Shown: in pieces, positions 12,816-23,932 of the stretch
Layout of the letters: each line of letters starts with the position of its first letter
How positions within the stretch are numbered: position 1 is the stretch's first letter
NCBI GenBank assembly: GCA_019321725.1
Contig: CM033110.1
Location: 10,099,278-10,163,277 of the forward strand
Source of the DNA: Paulownia fortunei
Taxonomy: Eukaryota > Streptophyta > Magnoliopsida > Lamiales > Paulowniaceae
DNA: 64,000 nucleotides
Reading direction: 5' to 3'
Translations under genes and position numbers: made by a program
Notes under the pieces: generated by a model
Told to the model about the DNA's origin: nothing
The model's input: only the letters and a program-made list of their open reading frames with translations
Database searches by the model: none

Positions 12816-12845
12816 CTTTCATTTGACCTTCTTTTTGTGTGTAGA

Positions 12846-14433
12846 TGGACATCTCATTGGTGATATGTGTGGATCTCCCATGGACTCCAAGGGTATCATC
12901 TATTTGAAATGGGATTTTTCTATTCACCCCATCTTATATGCTTTGACTCATTAACATTAAGGAGAAAGTTGATTTTACGGTTGGGGTGGGATTTGTATTT
13001 TGTGTATTTGAGTATTACGTGAAAAATTAAGCCAATTTTTTTTTTTCAATTTTGGTGGATGAATTATGTGGAATTACATGTTTTGTGTAATGAGAGTCCA
13101 AAAGCAAGCATGCTTTGTTAACAAACTTAGTTGAGTTCATGTTTTGTGATTAAATGAATATCTTGATTACCGATTGCCTATGATGAAACTTAATTGATAT
13201 TGCATAGACTTTAGAGGAAAAAAAGATAGCTAGTCTTGTAACATGGTGATTCATATGTGTATTTGATCTTTTTCATGATTGATGAATTTTCATTGAAGAT
13301 GTTATGTCGAAATCTTGTGAATTACGTGTTACTTGGTGTTTGATTTTACTTCTAACAAGTCTTTTTGGTCATTTTGTGGTGTTCTAGAACTTGCTTGATT
13401 ACTCTTTGAGGTGAGATCCTAGATATGATTACGCTTTGAGGTGAGATCCTAGATAACTAGCAAACTTGAAAATGATTTAGACCATTTTTAACGCATTTAT
13501 GCCTTTTAAGCTTACCATGATAACATCGTTATCACTTGTTACCCCATTGAGTCTTTTTCAAAGAATGGCATGTGCAATACATATGAATAACCACAATTTG
13601 ACTTTTTTTCTTGAAACTCAATATACCTACCCTTTACAGCCTGAAAAACTAATAATTATCCCTAAGAGAGCTCAAGGTGTGATATTTGGTGCACAATCTT
13701 ATCAAGGGGTCATATGGAGACATGTTGAGGCATGAATGAATGCATTTAGGTGTGTGAGTAGAGAAATTATGCAATAAAAGCATCACAACCTATGTTGTTT
13801 AAAAGAAATAAGTTTGGGGGTTGTGAAAGCAAAAGAACAAGAAATGAAGCCTTGGGATTCATGGAAAAAAAATAGAAAAAAAGGTGTTGAAAAAAGAAAG
13901 AAAAGAAAAACATGAATCCCAATGGAAAAATAAAGAGAATTAGGAAAGAGAAAATAAAGGAGGGGACTGAGATTCTATGTACAAGACTTTATGCTCCTTT
14001 ACATTGTTTATCCTTACCCTTTCTTTGTAAGATAATACCTAGGCCTTATGTTACAAGCTTATTGAAGTCATTTTGATCTAAGTTTGCAAGTGTCTATATT
14101 AGTGGAGAAGTCGTATGAAAAGAAAATCTATGGAGCACCTAGAACTTCTTTGCTTAGATCATGGGAGTCATTAGTTGTGGAATTCATACCAAAAATGCAT
14201 GCATGAAACTTGAACTTGACACTTCACGCACACACGTTTGGAATTCGTGACTGGATTGATGACATACAAGTTTTGTAGTGTTATTCGACTAGCTTTGTGA
14301 CTAACCTTTAGACTTATGCGCAATAAATAATGATGAGGTACTTGAATAGGTTGATCAAGCTTAGTCATTAATGATCAAAGTATGAACTTATGACTGTTTG
14401 ATTTTAAATTTTGCTCAAGGACGAGCAAATGCT
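12846..14433 (+). other. Gypsy-C 3' non-coding internal region
   Basis: This stretch lies between the nested fragment and the polypurine tract. It has no convincing coding content. A purine-rich track near 13811-13960 includes aagtttgggggttgtg, a second polypurine-like motif of the type also seen at 39439 in Athila-B, followed by long A/G-rich sequence. Non-coding space of more than 1 kb upstream of the 3' LTR is common in Athila/Tat elements. An open frame at 13499-13735 shows no recognisable domain. Confidence 0.6.
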
Positions 14434-14447
14434 AAGTTTAGGGGTAG
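14434..14447 (+). other. Gypsy-C polypurine tract
   Basis: The run aagtttaggggtag ends one base before the 3' LTR start. Position and purine content fit the plus-strand primer. Confidence 0.7.
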
Positions 14448-14448
14448 T

Positions 14449-16116
14449 TGATAAGCTCATAATCTGACATATTTCTAACACTTTCGAAAGCATAAATTTG
14501 GATGTTTTATCTCATAATTTATGTAACTGTGCCTTATCTTGTGATATTTGTTGCGTACATTCAAGAATTGAATAGTCAATGATGGAAACAAATAGGTTAA
14601 ACAATTAACAGTGCATGGGAATTTCATGATTTGGCAGTTGTTGTATTTCTAGCATATCTTTCCCCACAAAAATGATATTGAGTTAATTCAAGTTGATAAA
14701 GAAATCTAACAAAAAGGGATGCAATGCTTATGAAGATATCAAAATTCAGTTCCACCCAAAAAGAGGTCAAAAATTGATTAGAATAGGAACAATAGTGTAG
14801 TCCGATAAGTCAGGCACCATGACTCCAAAAGGTCATTCCGTGGCACTAATTAAGGAGAATGTTTCACTCTACGACACGAAAAATAAGCGTTGAGGTGCCA
14901 GTTGGCATAATAAAATTGATTCTCCAACCTTTTAAGTGACAAGTGGCATCACGAGACTCAATTGACATCTTTTCTTGTTACCCACACTATAGATACATTT
15001 TGTTACATCATCCACCATGTGATACTCCATTAAATATGATATACACACACACACATATATATATATCACAATATAGAGGACCCAATTCATCACCCACACA
15101 CACTCTACACCTAAATTCTCACACATATTTCATCTGCACCAAAACATATATTTCTCCATATTTCTTTACATACAATACCAAGAATGCACACACACCCATC
15201 ACCAAGAAGTTGGGGTTTTGAAGACAAGAATAGGAGGAGCTTTATTAGGCATTAAAGATTTTGAAGAAGAAGTGAAGATTCACTTAGTAGTTGTAATCTT
15301 CTACTTTCATTTTTTCTTTCATTTTTCTCAGTTTTAGAAAATTATAAAAATCATAATGTTGGGAAACACTTGGTGTTTGCTTAATTTCAATATGAACTAA
15401 ACTACTTTTGTCAAGGATTGGAAAGCCATCTTTATGGAGTTATGAGTTGATATTTATATTGCGATTAGAATATTGCTTTTATCGTGATGTGCATATACTT
15501 TTTTTATTGCTTTTTCAGACTTGGCCAATTTTAAGTTGGTTTTAATTATTACAATAAAGATTGAGAGGTACGATTGTAGCAATAGATCAGGTAGTGTATG
15601 CCACAGACCAACCCTATAAAGATATAGGCATAGGTACGTACGGTAGTCATAGGTGTGAAAATCAAAAGCTAGTAGAATTCACAAAGTTCAAGACACTCTT
15701 AGTAGGATGGCCTATAGTTAGAGATGGCGGCGGTGGCCTACTAGGAGTTGATTTGGTCCGACTCAAGAGAGAACACCAATTACAATAGAAAGACCCACCA
15801 TCACACAACCCACATCATTCTTAATCACTATTGAGGTAGGTTCATAACGACATAGGATGGCTAACCAATGTCTTAACTCTCCTTAGTATTGAATTTAATC
15901 TATAAATCTCCACGTGTTTTAATTGCTTTTGTTAATTTTTTTAGTTGTTGTATTTTAATTCAACCACCACCGTAATCGTTACGTCAAATATAGCAGAGAT
16001 AATCTATATTTGGTACTTATACACATACTCCTTAGGGATACGATAATCTACTCACTCTTTATTACTTGTTGACACGGTGCACTTGCGGTTTGTTACCACA
16101 TATTTTTGGGTCACCA
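14449..16116 (+). repeat. Gypsy-C 3' LTR
   Basis: It is the partner of 5346-7043 and keeps the same ends. It differs by many point changes and some indels; for example it has extra bases around 15086-15120 and a (CA)n(TA)n run at about 15046-15065. It is followed by the CAAAC duplication and the resumed copia pol gene. Confidence 0.92.
15046..15066. repeat. (CA)n/(TA)n microsatellite inside the Gypsy-C 3' LTR
   Basis: An alternating acacacac run passes into atatatat. The 5' LTR has a shorter equivalent near 6013-6030, so the array has changed length since insertion. Confidence 0.8.
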
Positions 16117-16121
16117 CAAAC

Positions 16122-18230
16122 TGATCATCCTTCTAGATCTATCTTTATAGATCTTTATACCCAGTATGAAGGATGCATCTCCTAAATCCGTCATGGATAA
16201 TTGGTTAGACAACAAGTCTTTATTGATTGCAGCATCCCCACATCATTCCCAATGAGTAGGATATCGTCAACATACAACACCACAAATATAACTGCACTCC
16301 CACTAACCTTCTTGTAGACACAAGGTTCATCAGGGATTTTGTGGAAATAAAAAGCTTTGATTAACTCATCAAATTGGATGTTCCAGCTTCAAGAAGCCTA
16401 CTTGAGTCTATAAATGGATCTCTGGAGTTTACAAATCTTTTACTCGCTCCCTCTAGATATGAAGCCCTCAGGCTGCCTCACATAGATATCTTCCTTAATG
16501 TTCCCATTAAGGAAGACATTCTATATATCTATTTTCCATATCTCATAATCATAATATGCTAATATAGCAAACAATATCTGGATGGATTTAAGCATTGCCA
16601 CTACCAAAAAGGTTTTCTTATAATCATTTTCTTACTTTGAGTATAAATTTTTGCAACCAGTCGTACTTTGTAGGTCAATCACCTCGCCATTTACTCCAAG
16701 TTTCCTCTTGTAGACCCATACTTTGTTGGAGTACATGGACTCCACCTCAGATTGCATGGCATCTTTCCATCTTCCAGAGTCAATGTCAGACATCCCTTCT
16801 CCATAATTCCTTGGATCACTATCCAAGGGGAAAACCTCCTCGTTGTTCTCTAACAAAAAACTATACCTCTCAGGTGGCTTTGAGATCCTTTTAGATCTCC
16901 TAGGAGGTTGTGTGTTAGAAGGCTCAACATTAGCTTATTGATGCATCACTACATTTATTGGGATGTCTTGTGGTTCTTGAACTTCTTCAAGTTTCACAAC
17001 TTAGCCATTTTTATCTAATAAAATTTCATTCTTTAAGAAAGTGGAATTCCTCAGAACAAACAACCTTTGTTTCGAGGAGTCGTAGAAGTAATATTTATTG
17101 GATTCCTTTGGATACCCCATAAAATTCCATAAATTAGATCTCATATCTAATTTATCTCTCATTTGCTGCTTTACGTAAACAACACACCCCCATACCCTAA
17201 GGTATTTTTGCGAGGGTGATGTCCCACACCATATCTCATATGATATTTTGGGCATTGAGTTTGTTGGCACTTTATTCAATAAAGATGCCACCATTTCTAG
17301 GGTATAACCCCAGAATGAAAGAGGAAGTTTAGTAAAACTCATCATCAATCTAACCTTATCTAACAGAGTTTGATTCCTACACTCCGCAACTCCATTAAAT
17401 TAAGGAGTAGGAGGAGGAGTCTACTAAGAGAGAATCCCATTATCTTTTAGATAATGGAGAAACTCTATGCTCAAGTAGTCAACTCCTCGATCTAATTGAA
17501 GAGCTTGGATACTTAGCCCAGTCTATTTTTCCACTTTATATCTGAATTTCTTGAACTTTTCAAAGGCTTCAGATTTGTACCTGATTAAGTACACATAACC
17601 ATACCTAGAATAATCATCGATAAGGGTTATAAAGTAATGATAGTTCCTTCGAGCACTAACTAAGAGCTCATATATATTTGTATAGATCATATCTAACAGA
17701 TCTTTAGCTCACTCCACTTGTCCCACAAATGGTGATTTGGTCATCTTCCTATTGAGACTTGATTCATATGTTGCCATTCTTTGCTCATTCTCAAGATTAA
17801 ATAATTGGGCTAAATTTTAGATTCTTTTCTTAGAGATGTGACCTAATCTAGCATATTATAGGAATGTGGAACTATGATTATCTAATTTATGTTTATTTTG
17901 TTGAATAATTGGCATAGAATATGTAGTTGTTTTAATCATTTGTCAATATACCAACATCAAGAACTATGAAACATTTCCATTCTTTGATCTTTCAACCTAA
18001 CGTTCTCACTCCAACTGAGATTCTACTCTTAATTTTGTTTAGTACTATAGTCAAATAACTAAAACTACCCTAATTCCATGTATAGTTAAGTGGATTGTTC
18101 CTTTAGCTAATGAAGCAACATTTGTTTTGCTCCCAAGCTGAAGGATCATCATCTTAGTCTCATTTTTCTTTACATACTTTGCAACTCTTTACAAAGATGG
18201 GATCATATCCGGTATTCTATACCTAAGAAA
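16122..18230 (-). pseudogene. Copia-A pol: protease/pre-integrase, integrase and reverse transcriptase, broken
   Basis: This is the upstream part of the gene continued at 5340. On the minus strand, about 18230-17800 has weak protease to pre-integrase content; 17790-17350 is integrase core in broken frames; 17348-17001 is an open integrase C-terminal segment with LPLSFWGYTLEMVASLLNKV and YEIWCGTSPSQKYLRVWGC; 16856-16632 has the start of reverse transcriptase (DSGRWKDAMQSEVESMY); and the catalytic YVDD box lies at 16274-16263, intact, preceded by IFVVL. Comparison with 54551-56037 shows the same order. Stops and frameshifts are frequent. Confidence 0.9.
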
Positions 18231-18790
18231 AATCATCAACACTGATGGTATTCCTCTTGTAATCTTTTTCAACTCTTTACAGAGACAGGATCAATATCCT
18301 TTGTCTAAAACTTAAGAAGAATTTTCAATATCGACTATTGATTTCAACAAAATATAAGTTCGAACCTTAACTCTTTCTAATTCAAAACTCTATTTAGAAT
18401 ATTTTTCTAAATCATTAAGCAAGTCAATATTTGCATCCCACATTCAATGCCCTATTATCCTATAGTAGTTCCATGAACCAATCTATCTAGATTAATCCTC
18501 TAGCTTTACCAACTAAAATCTCCGATAACTCCTTATAGAAGGTCATTCTTCAACAATTTTAGAAGGTTCTCTACAACTCTTTATAGAATGTGTAATGGGA
18601 GATGCTTCTACAACTTTTATGGGAGTTGTTTCTACAACTATTATAGAAACTCTTCTTTTACACATTACTTAACCTCTCAAATTCTAGAATCATTCTCAAA
18701 TTTTAAGAGCAATTTAGATTGATTTGGAGCTTGGTGACGTTCATTGGTGTTAAGAATTATTTTTAATGAAATTATAAGCGGTAACAATTA
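18231..18790 (-). other. Copia-A internal sequence, gag expected but not recognisable
   Basis: By comparison with the second Copia-A copy, where gag starts at 56942 and the leader follows, gag should end near 18790 on the minus strand. No gag motif is recognisable here and the interval is too short, so most of gag has been deleted or is beyond recognition. Imperfect repeats of 'ctacaactctttatagaa' type occur around 18570-18650. Confidence 0.45.
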
Positions 18791-18874
18791 TCCTAAGCGA
18801 GGCAGAAAATGAGCATTTTTTCAAAATTATATTCATTTATAACAAGGTCTTTAATTACAAATGTCCCCTATTCC

Positions 18875-19056
18875 GTGTCGGGTTCAGTCGGGTGCCGTGT
18901 CGGGTTCAGTCGGCTGCAGTCGGGTGCTGTGTCATGTGCCGTCTGTTGCAATTGGGTGTCGAGTCTTGTGCGGTCTGCTGCAGTCGGGTGCCGTGTCTGG
19001 TGCCGTCTGCTGGAGGTGGGTGCCATGTCTGGTGCCGTCTGCTGGAGGCGGGTGCC
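18875..19056. repeat. GC-rich 32-bp minisatellite, about 5.7 copies
   Basis: Consecutive units are 18875-18896 (partial, 22 bp), 18897-18928, 18929-18960, 18961-18992, 18993-19024 and 19025-19056. A typical unit opens gtgtctggtgccgtctgctg and closes ggtgggtgcc. The last two units are nearly identical; the first ones are more diverged. In the second Copia-A copy the flanking leader is continuous without the array (around 57045), so the array is specific to this copy. It raises local GC to well above the surrounding sequence. Confidence 0.92.
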
Positions 19057-20233
19057 GTGCCATCACTTTTAATAGAAATTTGGGAAATCATATTTCCTAG
19101 TTGGCTTGAGGTCCAATTGATATATTGTATGCCTCAACTTTATGAGACCATAACATATATCCAGAGGTAGTCAATTATTTGATAATTGTATCTCTACACA
19201 ACCCTCAAAATAATTTGCCTCACTTATTCCTATATGTCCCAATTTTATGAGCCCATATGGTACTTGGTGTCAAGAAAGACCCATCAAACCTCCATGCAAA
19301 TAGAGCATCTAAACATTACATGACTCATGGCCAATGTATAGACGAGTCCATCCCATGAGCAACACCATGTTTAGTAGAGATCACAGCTTTCCGCACAAAA
19401 TCATCCCAGGACTTATGGTTGATGATTAAGTGTGGTAGCATCGTCATGTCTGCTACTTTTGATGGTAGGCATGGATCACTTAGTCCAACCCAACTTTGTC
19501 CATATTTTCTTGAAAATTGAATTTGTATGAAAAAATTCTTAACTTGATTTCAAAAATATATGTGGGATTTATTTTTTCCAAGACGTCATCATATTCAATT
19601 TGGTTTGTTTATTTAATGTAAGTGATTTTCTAATAAGCACAAGCATGTCATATGAAAGCATTAAATAAATCATAGATGATCATAAGCTAACCTATGTGAC
19701 CCATTTGAACTAAAAAAGGGTCTAGGTCAATCCAAAGAAAATAAAAATGATAAATAGCCTACAATATTACATGTATACATCCCATGTATACATGGGCCTT
19801 GAATCTCAAGCCTCATCAATAGTCCTTCTTCTTTGTCCACAAAAACAAAAGTAAAGAAAACCTCATCCCTAAATGTCTAGTCTTTTTACAGAAAAGTAAA
19901 TGCATTACAATAGTGAATTAGAGGCTCGCAGGCCCCATTTTAAAACCTAAAGCATTGAATTCTAATCACATTGGTCAAAAAGCCTTATGATCACCCCATA
20001 CATGCTTAAAATTATGTTATATGAATTTTAAAGCATTAAAATTTATCAATCTTAAATTTACATATATGAAGACGTGAGCATAATTTTTTAATTTTCAAGA
20101 AAAATAATTTTTTAGATATTTTGAAAGTTAACAATTAAATATTTTTTTGGCAAAAACACACATTAACATGTTTCCCAGCATGAGTCAGCTCATCGAGTTC
20201 CAAGCACCCGATGCTTGCACACACCAGCGCAAG

Positions 20234-20379
20234 GTGCTGCCTGATGCGCGTGCACTACTGCCCATCACACGCAACATATATTGCACGGTGTGCGCATGTC
20301 CACATGTAGAGTGCTACCTACACGTGCGGGAACTACTGCCCCATGTGCGCAACACCTAGTGCATGGTGTGCGCGTGTCG
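20234..20379. repeat. GC-rich imperfect tandem duplication in the copia leader
   Basis: 20234-20300 and 20311-20379 are two diverged copies sharing gtgct(g/a)cct, aactactgccc-like and ggtgtgcgc(a/g)tgtc motifs in the same order. The wider interval 20150-20540 is much richer in GC than its surroundings and contains several CGCGTG/CACGTG-type palindromic strings. Confidence 0.7.
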
Positions 20380-20695
20380 AGTGACCTTTACCCAACTTTT
20401 GCACACAACACCCCCACCTCGTTGCCGTATAACCCAGGTAGGTGCTCCACCTATGAACATGCGCACGAGAGGTGACCTATATACGTGTTCAGTCGATGGT
20501 GTTCCTACCCTTGGCAAACAACAATGGCGGTGGTTGGGCATAGTGGTGGTGTGTTTGTCTTGTTGTAATTTTAACAATTAAAATAATAATTTTGCAAAAA
20601 TTAAGCATGCTCAATATCATATATACAACCATATCTGTTTTTTGCAAATAAATAAAAAACAAATCCAAAAATAACTTATCAAAAATATGAAATCG

Positions 20696-20709
20696 TGGCT
20701 CTGATACCA
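20696..20709 (-). other. Copia-A element 1 primer-binding site
   Basis: On the minus strand it reads TGGTATCAGAGCCA, the exact 3'-end complement of plant initiator-Met tRNA used by many copia elements. It lies one base inside the 5' LTR boundary at 20711. Confidence 0.92.
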
Positions 20710-20710
20710 C

Positions 20711-22855
20711 TGTTGGGTTCACTATAATTATAAGACATTCATAGTGGAATTTAAAATAAACACATGCAACAATAATTATTGCATCACCCCGAGTTCGTAG
20801 CGATTCTAACGATTGCGTATTTTTGATAGTTTAACAAAATAATGTAAATTAAAATTTGAATTTTACCTTTCAAGCACTCCTGTTGCTGTAGGGTGTGTAG
20901 CAATTAATTGCTATGGATCACCTAACAAAATAGTTCGCAAGGGATCCAATTGTCTCCACTCTAAAGAAAGTCCACACTTTTGGATAAGAACACGATATTT
21001 AAAACCCCGCTAGTGATTTTAATTTCTTTACTAATCTAGTTTGGAGTTTTTTTATGAGTATTAATTCTTAATCCAACTTGTGGAGTTAAGAATTCAACAC
21101 ATGCATAATCAAAGAAAATACTTTGATTATGTTGGAAGAGGTTTCTGGAAGAGAAAGGAGAATGTAGAAAAAAATATTTTTTCTCTATTATTCTATGTAG
21201 TGGCCGAAAATTAGGATGATTAATTTTTTGAAATTTTGGCCACTTTGAGTTATATGGGTAGCTGAAAATTATCCCAAAATTTTCATCAATTTTCCATATT
21301 TTGATGTGTTGAAATTGATTGTTTGGAAGAGTTCAACTCTCCAAAAATAACCAACTCAATCAACTCCCATTCTTGAATGTATGTGGCTGATTTTGTGAAC
21401 TTCTACAAGCCACAAAATCAATCCTCTCTCTCTCTCTCTTTGAGTATCTTGGACTCTTCCAATGTAGTGAAGATAGATTTTCTATATCTTTCCATATCAT
21501 CATTAAATAATTAATAAATAAGAAAGTCATATTATGTTATTTATATTTCCTTTTCCAATAATTCAAGTAGGCCTCAAATAATAAGCCATTTTGATTTTGG
21601 GCTTGGACTTTTACAAAATTCATTAATTAATGCAATTAATTAAATTTACCTAAATTCCTTTAATTGATCCAATCAATTAATTATTTCACTCCAATCGGGC
21701 TTTCTAATCTTATTAGGTCCAATTAAATAATTTCATTATATAATTGAATAATTAATATAACTCATTGAATTAATTTAAGCCACAATTAATTAATCTCCAT
21801 TAATTAATTGAGGCCAACTACTTAGATTAATTTCTCGATTAGAAATACTCCATTCAAATTTGTGTGTTACCCTTTAGGTTCACAACTGAGCTAGCATTGG
21901 GCTTGCTACATTTGCAACTTATGAATAATAGTTATTCCGGTTAATTAATCCAATCAATTAATCCGCTTGGAATTAACTCCTTCATTCCAACAACTTCACA
22001 AACCATGTAAAACACCTAACAAGTGTATCATGGCTCCTAATTTTAGGTGAAATAGCATACGGACATATTTCAATTACGAGTACCATACACATAAAGTCCT
22101 TTTGTCATCTAATTTCTTAATTGAGTCTAAAGTATGGATTATAAGTCAAAACTCTAAATAACTCAATAATTATGATTTCATTTCAAGTTTCAATAACTCA
22201 TGATGATTCAATATTCATCCTACCTTGGCTAAGGTCTTAGAGTCATAAATAATGAAAACATAGAAGATTCACTTGTTCTAGACAAGTGATGGATTCTACA
22301 TTGGCTACTCATTAACCTCCATGCCTGCCAATGCAACATCCAACATAACCCTTTTACGATTATCAAATAATCAGAAGACATTTCAAATAATGCAGGGCGT
22401 ACACAAGGCTACTATGGTGCCTCAAATCTGATGACTAAACGTGTACTATCATAACCTGGATATTCTTATTTCGACAAATGACTTATCCAACTAAGAATCT
22501 ACAGTAGGACCGTTCAGTGTACTTGTTCTCTTACAAGCACCCGCATACATGAACTAGCATCACTATACCATGCCTATGGAATGAGACTTCCTCTTTAGTC
22601 GAGCATGCATTGTATGCATAGGTCTTATTAGGCTATTTGATGTTCCGTCTCAAAATATCCTCGACCCGAAACTAATTTAAGACCAGTACCATAAAAGTAT
22701 GTTCCATGATCACAGTCATATGCGCGACCATGCCTAATAGCTAAATTTGGATCTAAAGACTGTATCTAATATGCAAAAAATAAATACAAAGCATAAGATA
22801 AAGAAGGTCTCTTTCTGATTAATATGTTTCGCGAAAGATTGTTTATAATGTATCC
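20711..22855 (-). repeat. Copia-A element 1, 5' LTR, main block
   Basis: It begins TGTTGGGTTCAC on the plus strand next to the primer-binding site and aligns with 2464-4534. Near 22850 it breaks off about 60-80 bp before the expected LTR terminus and jumps back to an earlier LTR position. AATTAATT-rich tracts lie at 21620-21990, and a (CT)n run at about 21424-21442. Confidence 0.88.
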
Positions 22856-23525
22856 TGCCTTGGCCTTGTCATGATCTATGAAAATATAGAAGATTCACTT
22901 ATTCTACTAGATAATTAACAGATCATTTGTTACCTACTCATCAACCTCCATACAGGCTAATGAAACATCCATCATATCCCCTTTGTGATTTCAGGCAATC
23001 ACAAGATATATCAAGATATAACACGACGTGAACAAGCACCTTTGTGCCTCAAGTCCAAGAACTAGTTGTGTACTATTGCAACATAGAAATTCTTACTTCA
23101 ATAGACTATGTTTACAAAAAAAAAAAATCAGCAGGCCTGTTCAGTGTACTTGTTCTCTAAGAGACACCTACATACATGTACTAGCGTTACTATGCCAGTA
23201 TCTATGGAGTGAGACATCCTCCTCATGTGAGCTTGCATCGTGTGCGTAAGTCTTTTTGGGCTATTCAATGTCCCATCTCAAAAAGCCCTCTACTCGGAAC
23301 TTATTTAAGACTAAAGCCTTAGAGGTATATTCTATGATCCCCATCATATGTGCGACTAGGGCCCATAACTAAGTTTGGTCTAGGAACTTTATGTAATTAC
23401 AATATATAATTAAAGATAAAAAAGATGCCTATTTTATTAATATGATTTGAAAAAGATTATTTTACAAAATACAAGAGTATAAAAGACGTCCAATCTAATT
23501 GGCACGCCGGACACTACTCTAATAT
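22856..23525 (-). repeat. Second, partial Copia-A LTR segment joined to the 5' LTR
   Basis: This is a diverged repeat of 22211-22855 (blocks 'atagaagattcactt', 'gttctctaa', 'ggtctaggaactttat' in order) and runs on to the LTR terminus CTCTAATA at 23525. Its terminus resembles that of the second Copia-A copy (42512) more than that of element 1's own 3' LTR. It could be a tandem duplication or the result of recombination with another copy. Confidence 0.8.
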
Positions 23526-23932
23526 TTCAGCCTCGCTCAAATAGTTAATAATGTTAAAAAATGTTCCCTAACTAAGGTTCCCTTCTACATTTTCACGTCA
23601 ATAGCTATTTTCACAGCTTCATGACGTGATTGATCAAAGACTTGCCCAAACATGGCCTCAAGAGACTCCATTATCTCATAAGCAATCTCCATCTTTTCGT
23701 GCTTCAATCATACCACATCAAACATGACCACTAACAGGTAGGCACGGGCCTTATTACTGGCTATAATCAAATTATCATAGCTTTTTTGTACATTACAAGG
23801 ATAATTAATAGCAGGTTGTTGAGGACATTCCTCCACAAGGACAATGTTCATGTTATTTTTCCACTTAAGAAAGTTTTTTCCAGTCAACTTCTCATTGCCA
23901 AATAATGCAATAATAGGATTTAAACCAGACAT
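23526..23932 (-). pseudogene. Copia-D gag, N-terminal part
   Basis: The minus strand begins MSGLNPIIALFGNEKLTGKN with the start at 23932, then FLKWKNNMNIVLVEE, an ECPQQPA-like segment and KARAYLLVVMFDVV. After an in-frame stop the frame continues LKHEKMEIAYEIMESLEAMF and RHEAVKIAIDVKM. This is the opening of a copia gag with its DUF4219/UBN2-type order. An open frame extends 11 codons upstream of the chosen start; MSGLNP is preferred because it is the usual start in the family. Confidence 0.88.

Larger units (their letters stand above)
8017..12840 (-). mobile_element. Athila-B fragment inserted inverted into Gypsy-C
   Basis: On the minus strand this contains gag, protease, reverse transcriptase, RNase H and integrase remnants, ending in a partial 3' LTR whose terminus TGCTACAACTTTAAGG (plus-strand view) matches the reverse complement of the LTR tail at 30291-30306. 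It aligns with the plus-strand Athila-B at 30577-34313. The 5' LTR and primer-binding site are missing. The left end is a clean LTR terminus; the right end lies between about 12815 and 12840. GTAGA occurs just outside both ends (8012-8016, 12841-12845) and may be a target duplication, although a 5'-truncated copy would not normally have one. Confidence 0.85.
5346..16116 (+). mobile_element. Gypsy-C, Athila/Tat-like Ty3/gypsy element inserted in Copia-A element 1
   Basis: Two direct LTRs (5346-7043 and 14449-16116) with matching ends flank an internal region with a GGCGCC-type primer-binding site, a gag remnant, and a polypurine tract. A CAAAC target duplication brackets the whole. Its own pol is not visible: where pol is expected lies an Athila-B fragment on the opposite strand (8017-12840). 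Gypsy-C is therefore either a non-autonomous element that had lost pol, or a full element whose pol was lost when the second element arrived. The two LTRs differ by many substitutions and small indels, so the insertion is not recent. Confidence 0.9.
18791..20695 (-). other. Copia-A untranslated leader
   Basis: This matches the leader of the second copy (56943-58419): shared blocks include 'atattcatttataacaaggtc' at the gag-proximal end and the 'tcatatgaaagcattaaataaa' block around 19650. It differs by carrying a GC-rich minisatellite (18875-19056) and a longer GC-rich segment near the primer-binding site (20150-20540). Open frames within the two GC-rich parts arise from composition and repetition and are not genes. 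Confidence 0.7.
2464..23525 (-). mobile_element. Copia-A element 1 (Ty1/copia), split by a nested Gypsy-C
   Basis: Read on the minus strand, the order is 5' LTR (23525-20711), primer-binding site (20709-20696), leader, protease-integrase-reverse transcriptase remnants (about 18230-16122), the Gypsy-C insertion, the rest of reverse transcriptase and RNase H (5340-4558), a polypurine tract and the 3' LTR (4534-2464). The two pol halves join exactly when Gypsy-C and one copy of its CAAAC target duplication are removed; the joined region then matches the uninterrupted one at 43320-43390. The bases outside the two ends (TCTAT at 2459-2463, TTTCA at 23526-23530) are not a matching duplication, so at least one end has been rearranged. 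Confidence 0.85.

Noticed and set aside
13499..13735. 78-codon open frame on the plus strand
   Set aside because: It lies in the non-coding part of Gypsy-C before the 3' LTR and shows no recognisable domain or homologous frame in Athila-B.
18809..19170. Four overlapping open frames on both strands
   Set aside because: They are produced by the 32-bp repeat, which has no stop in several frames because of its GC content. The peptides are repeats of the unit and no domain is seen.
20147..20722. Cluster of short open frames on both strands
   Set aside because: They follow the GC-rich patch of the copia leader; all overlap each other, and the second Copia-A copy does not preserve them.
2459..23530. 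Target-site duplication for Copia-A element 1
   Set aside because: Flanks are TCTAT and TTTCA. They do not match, so none is claimed.
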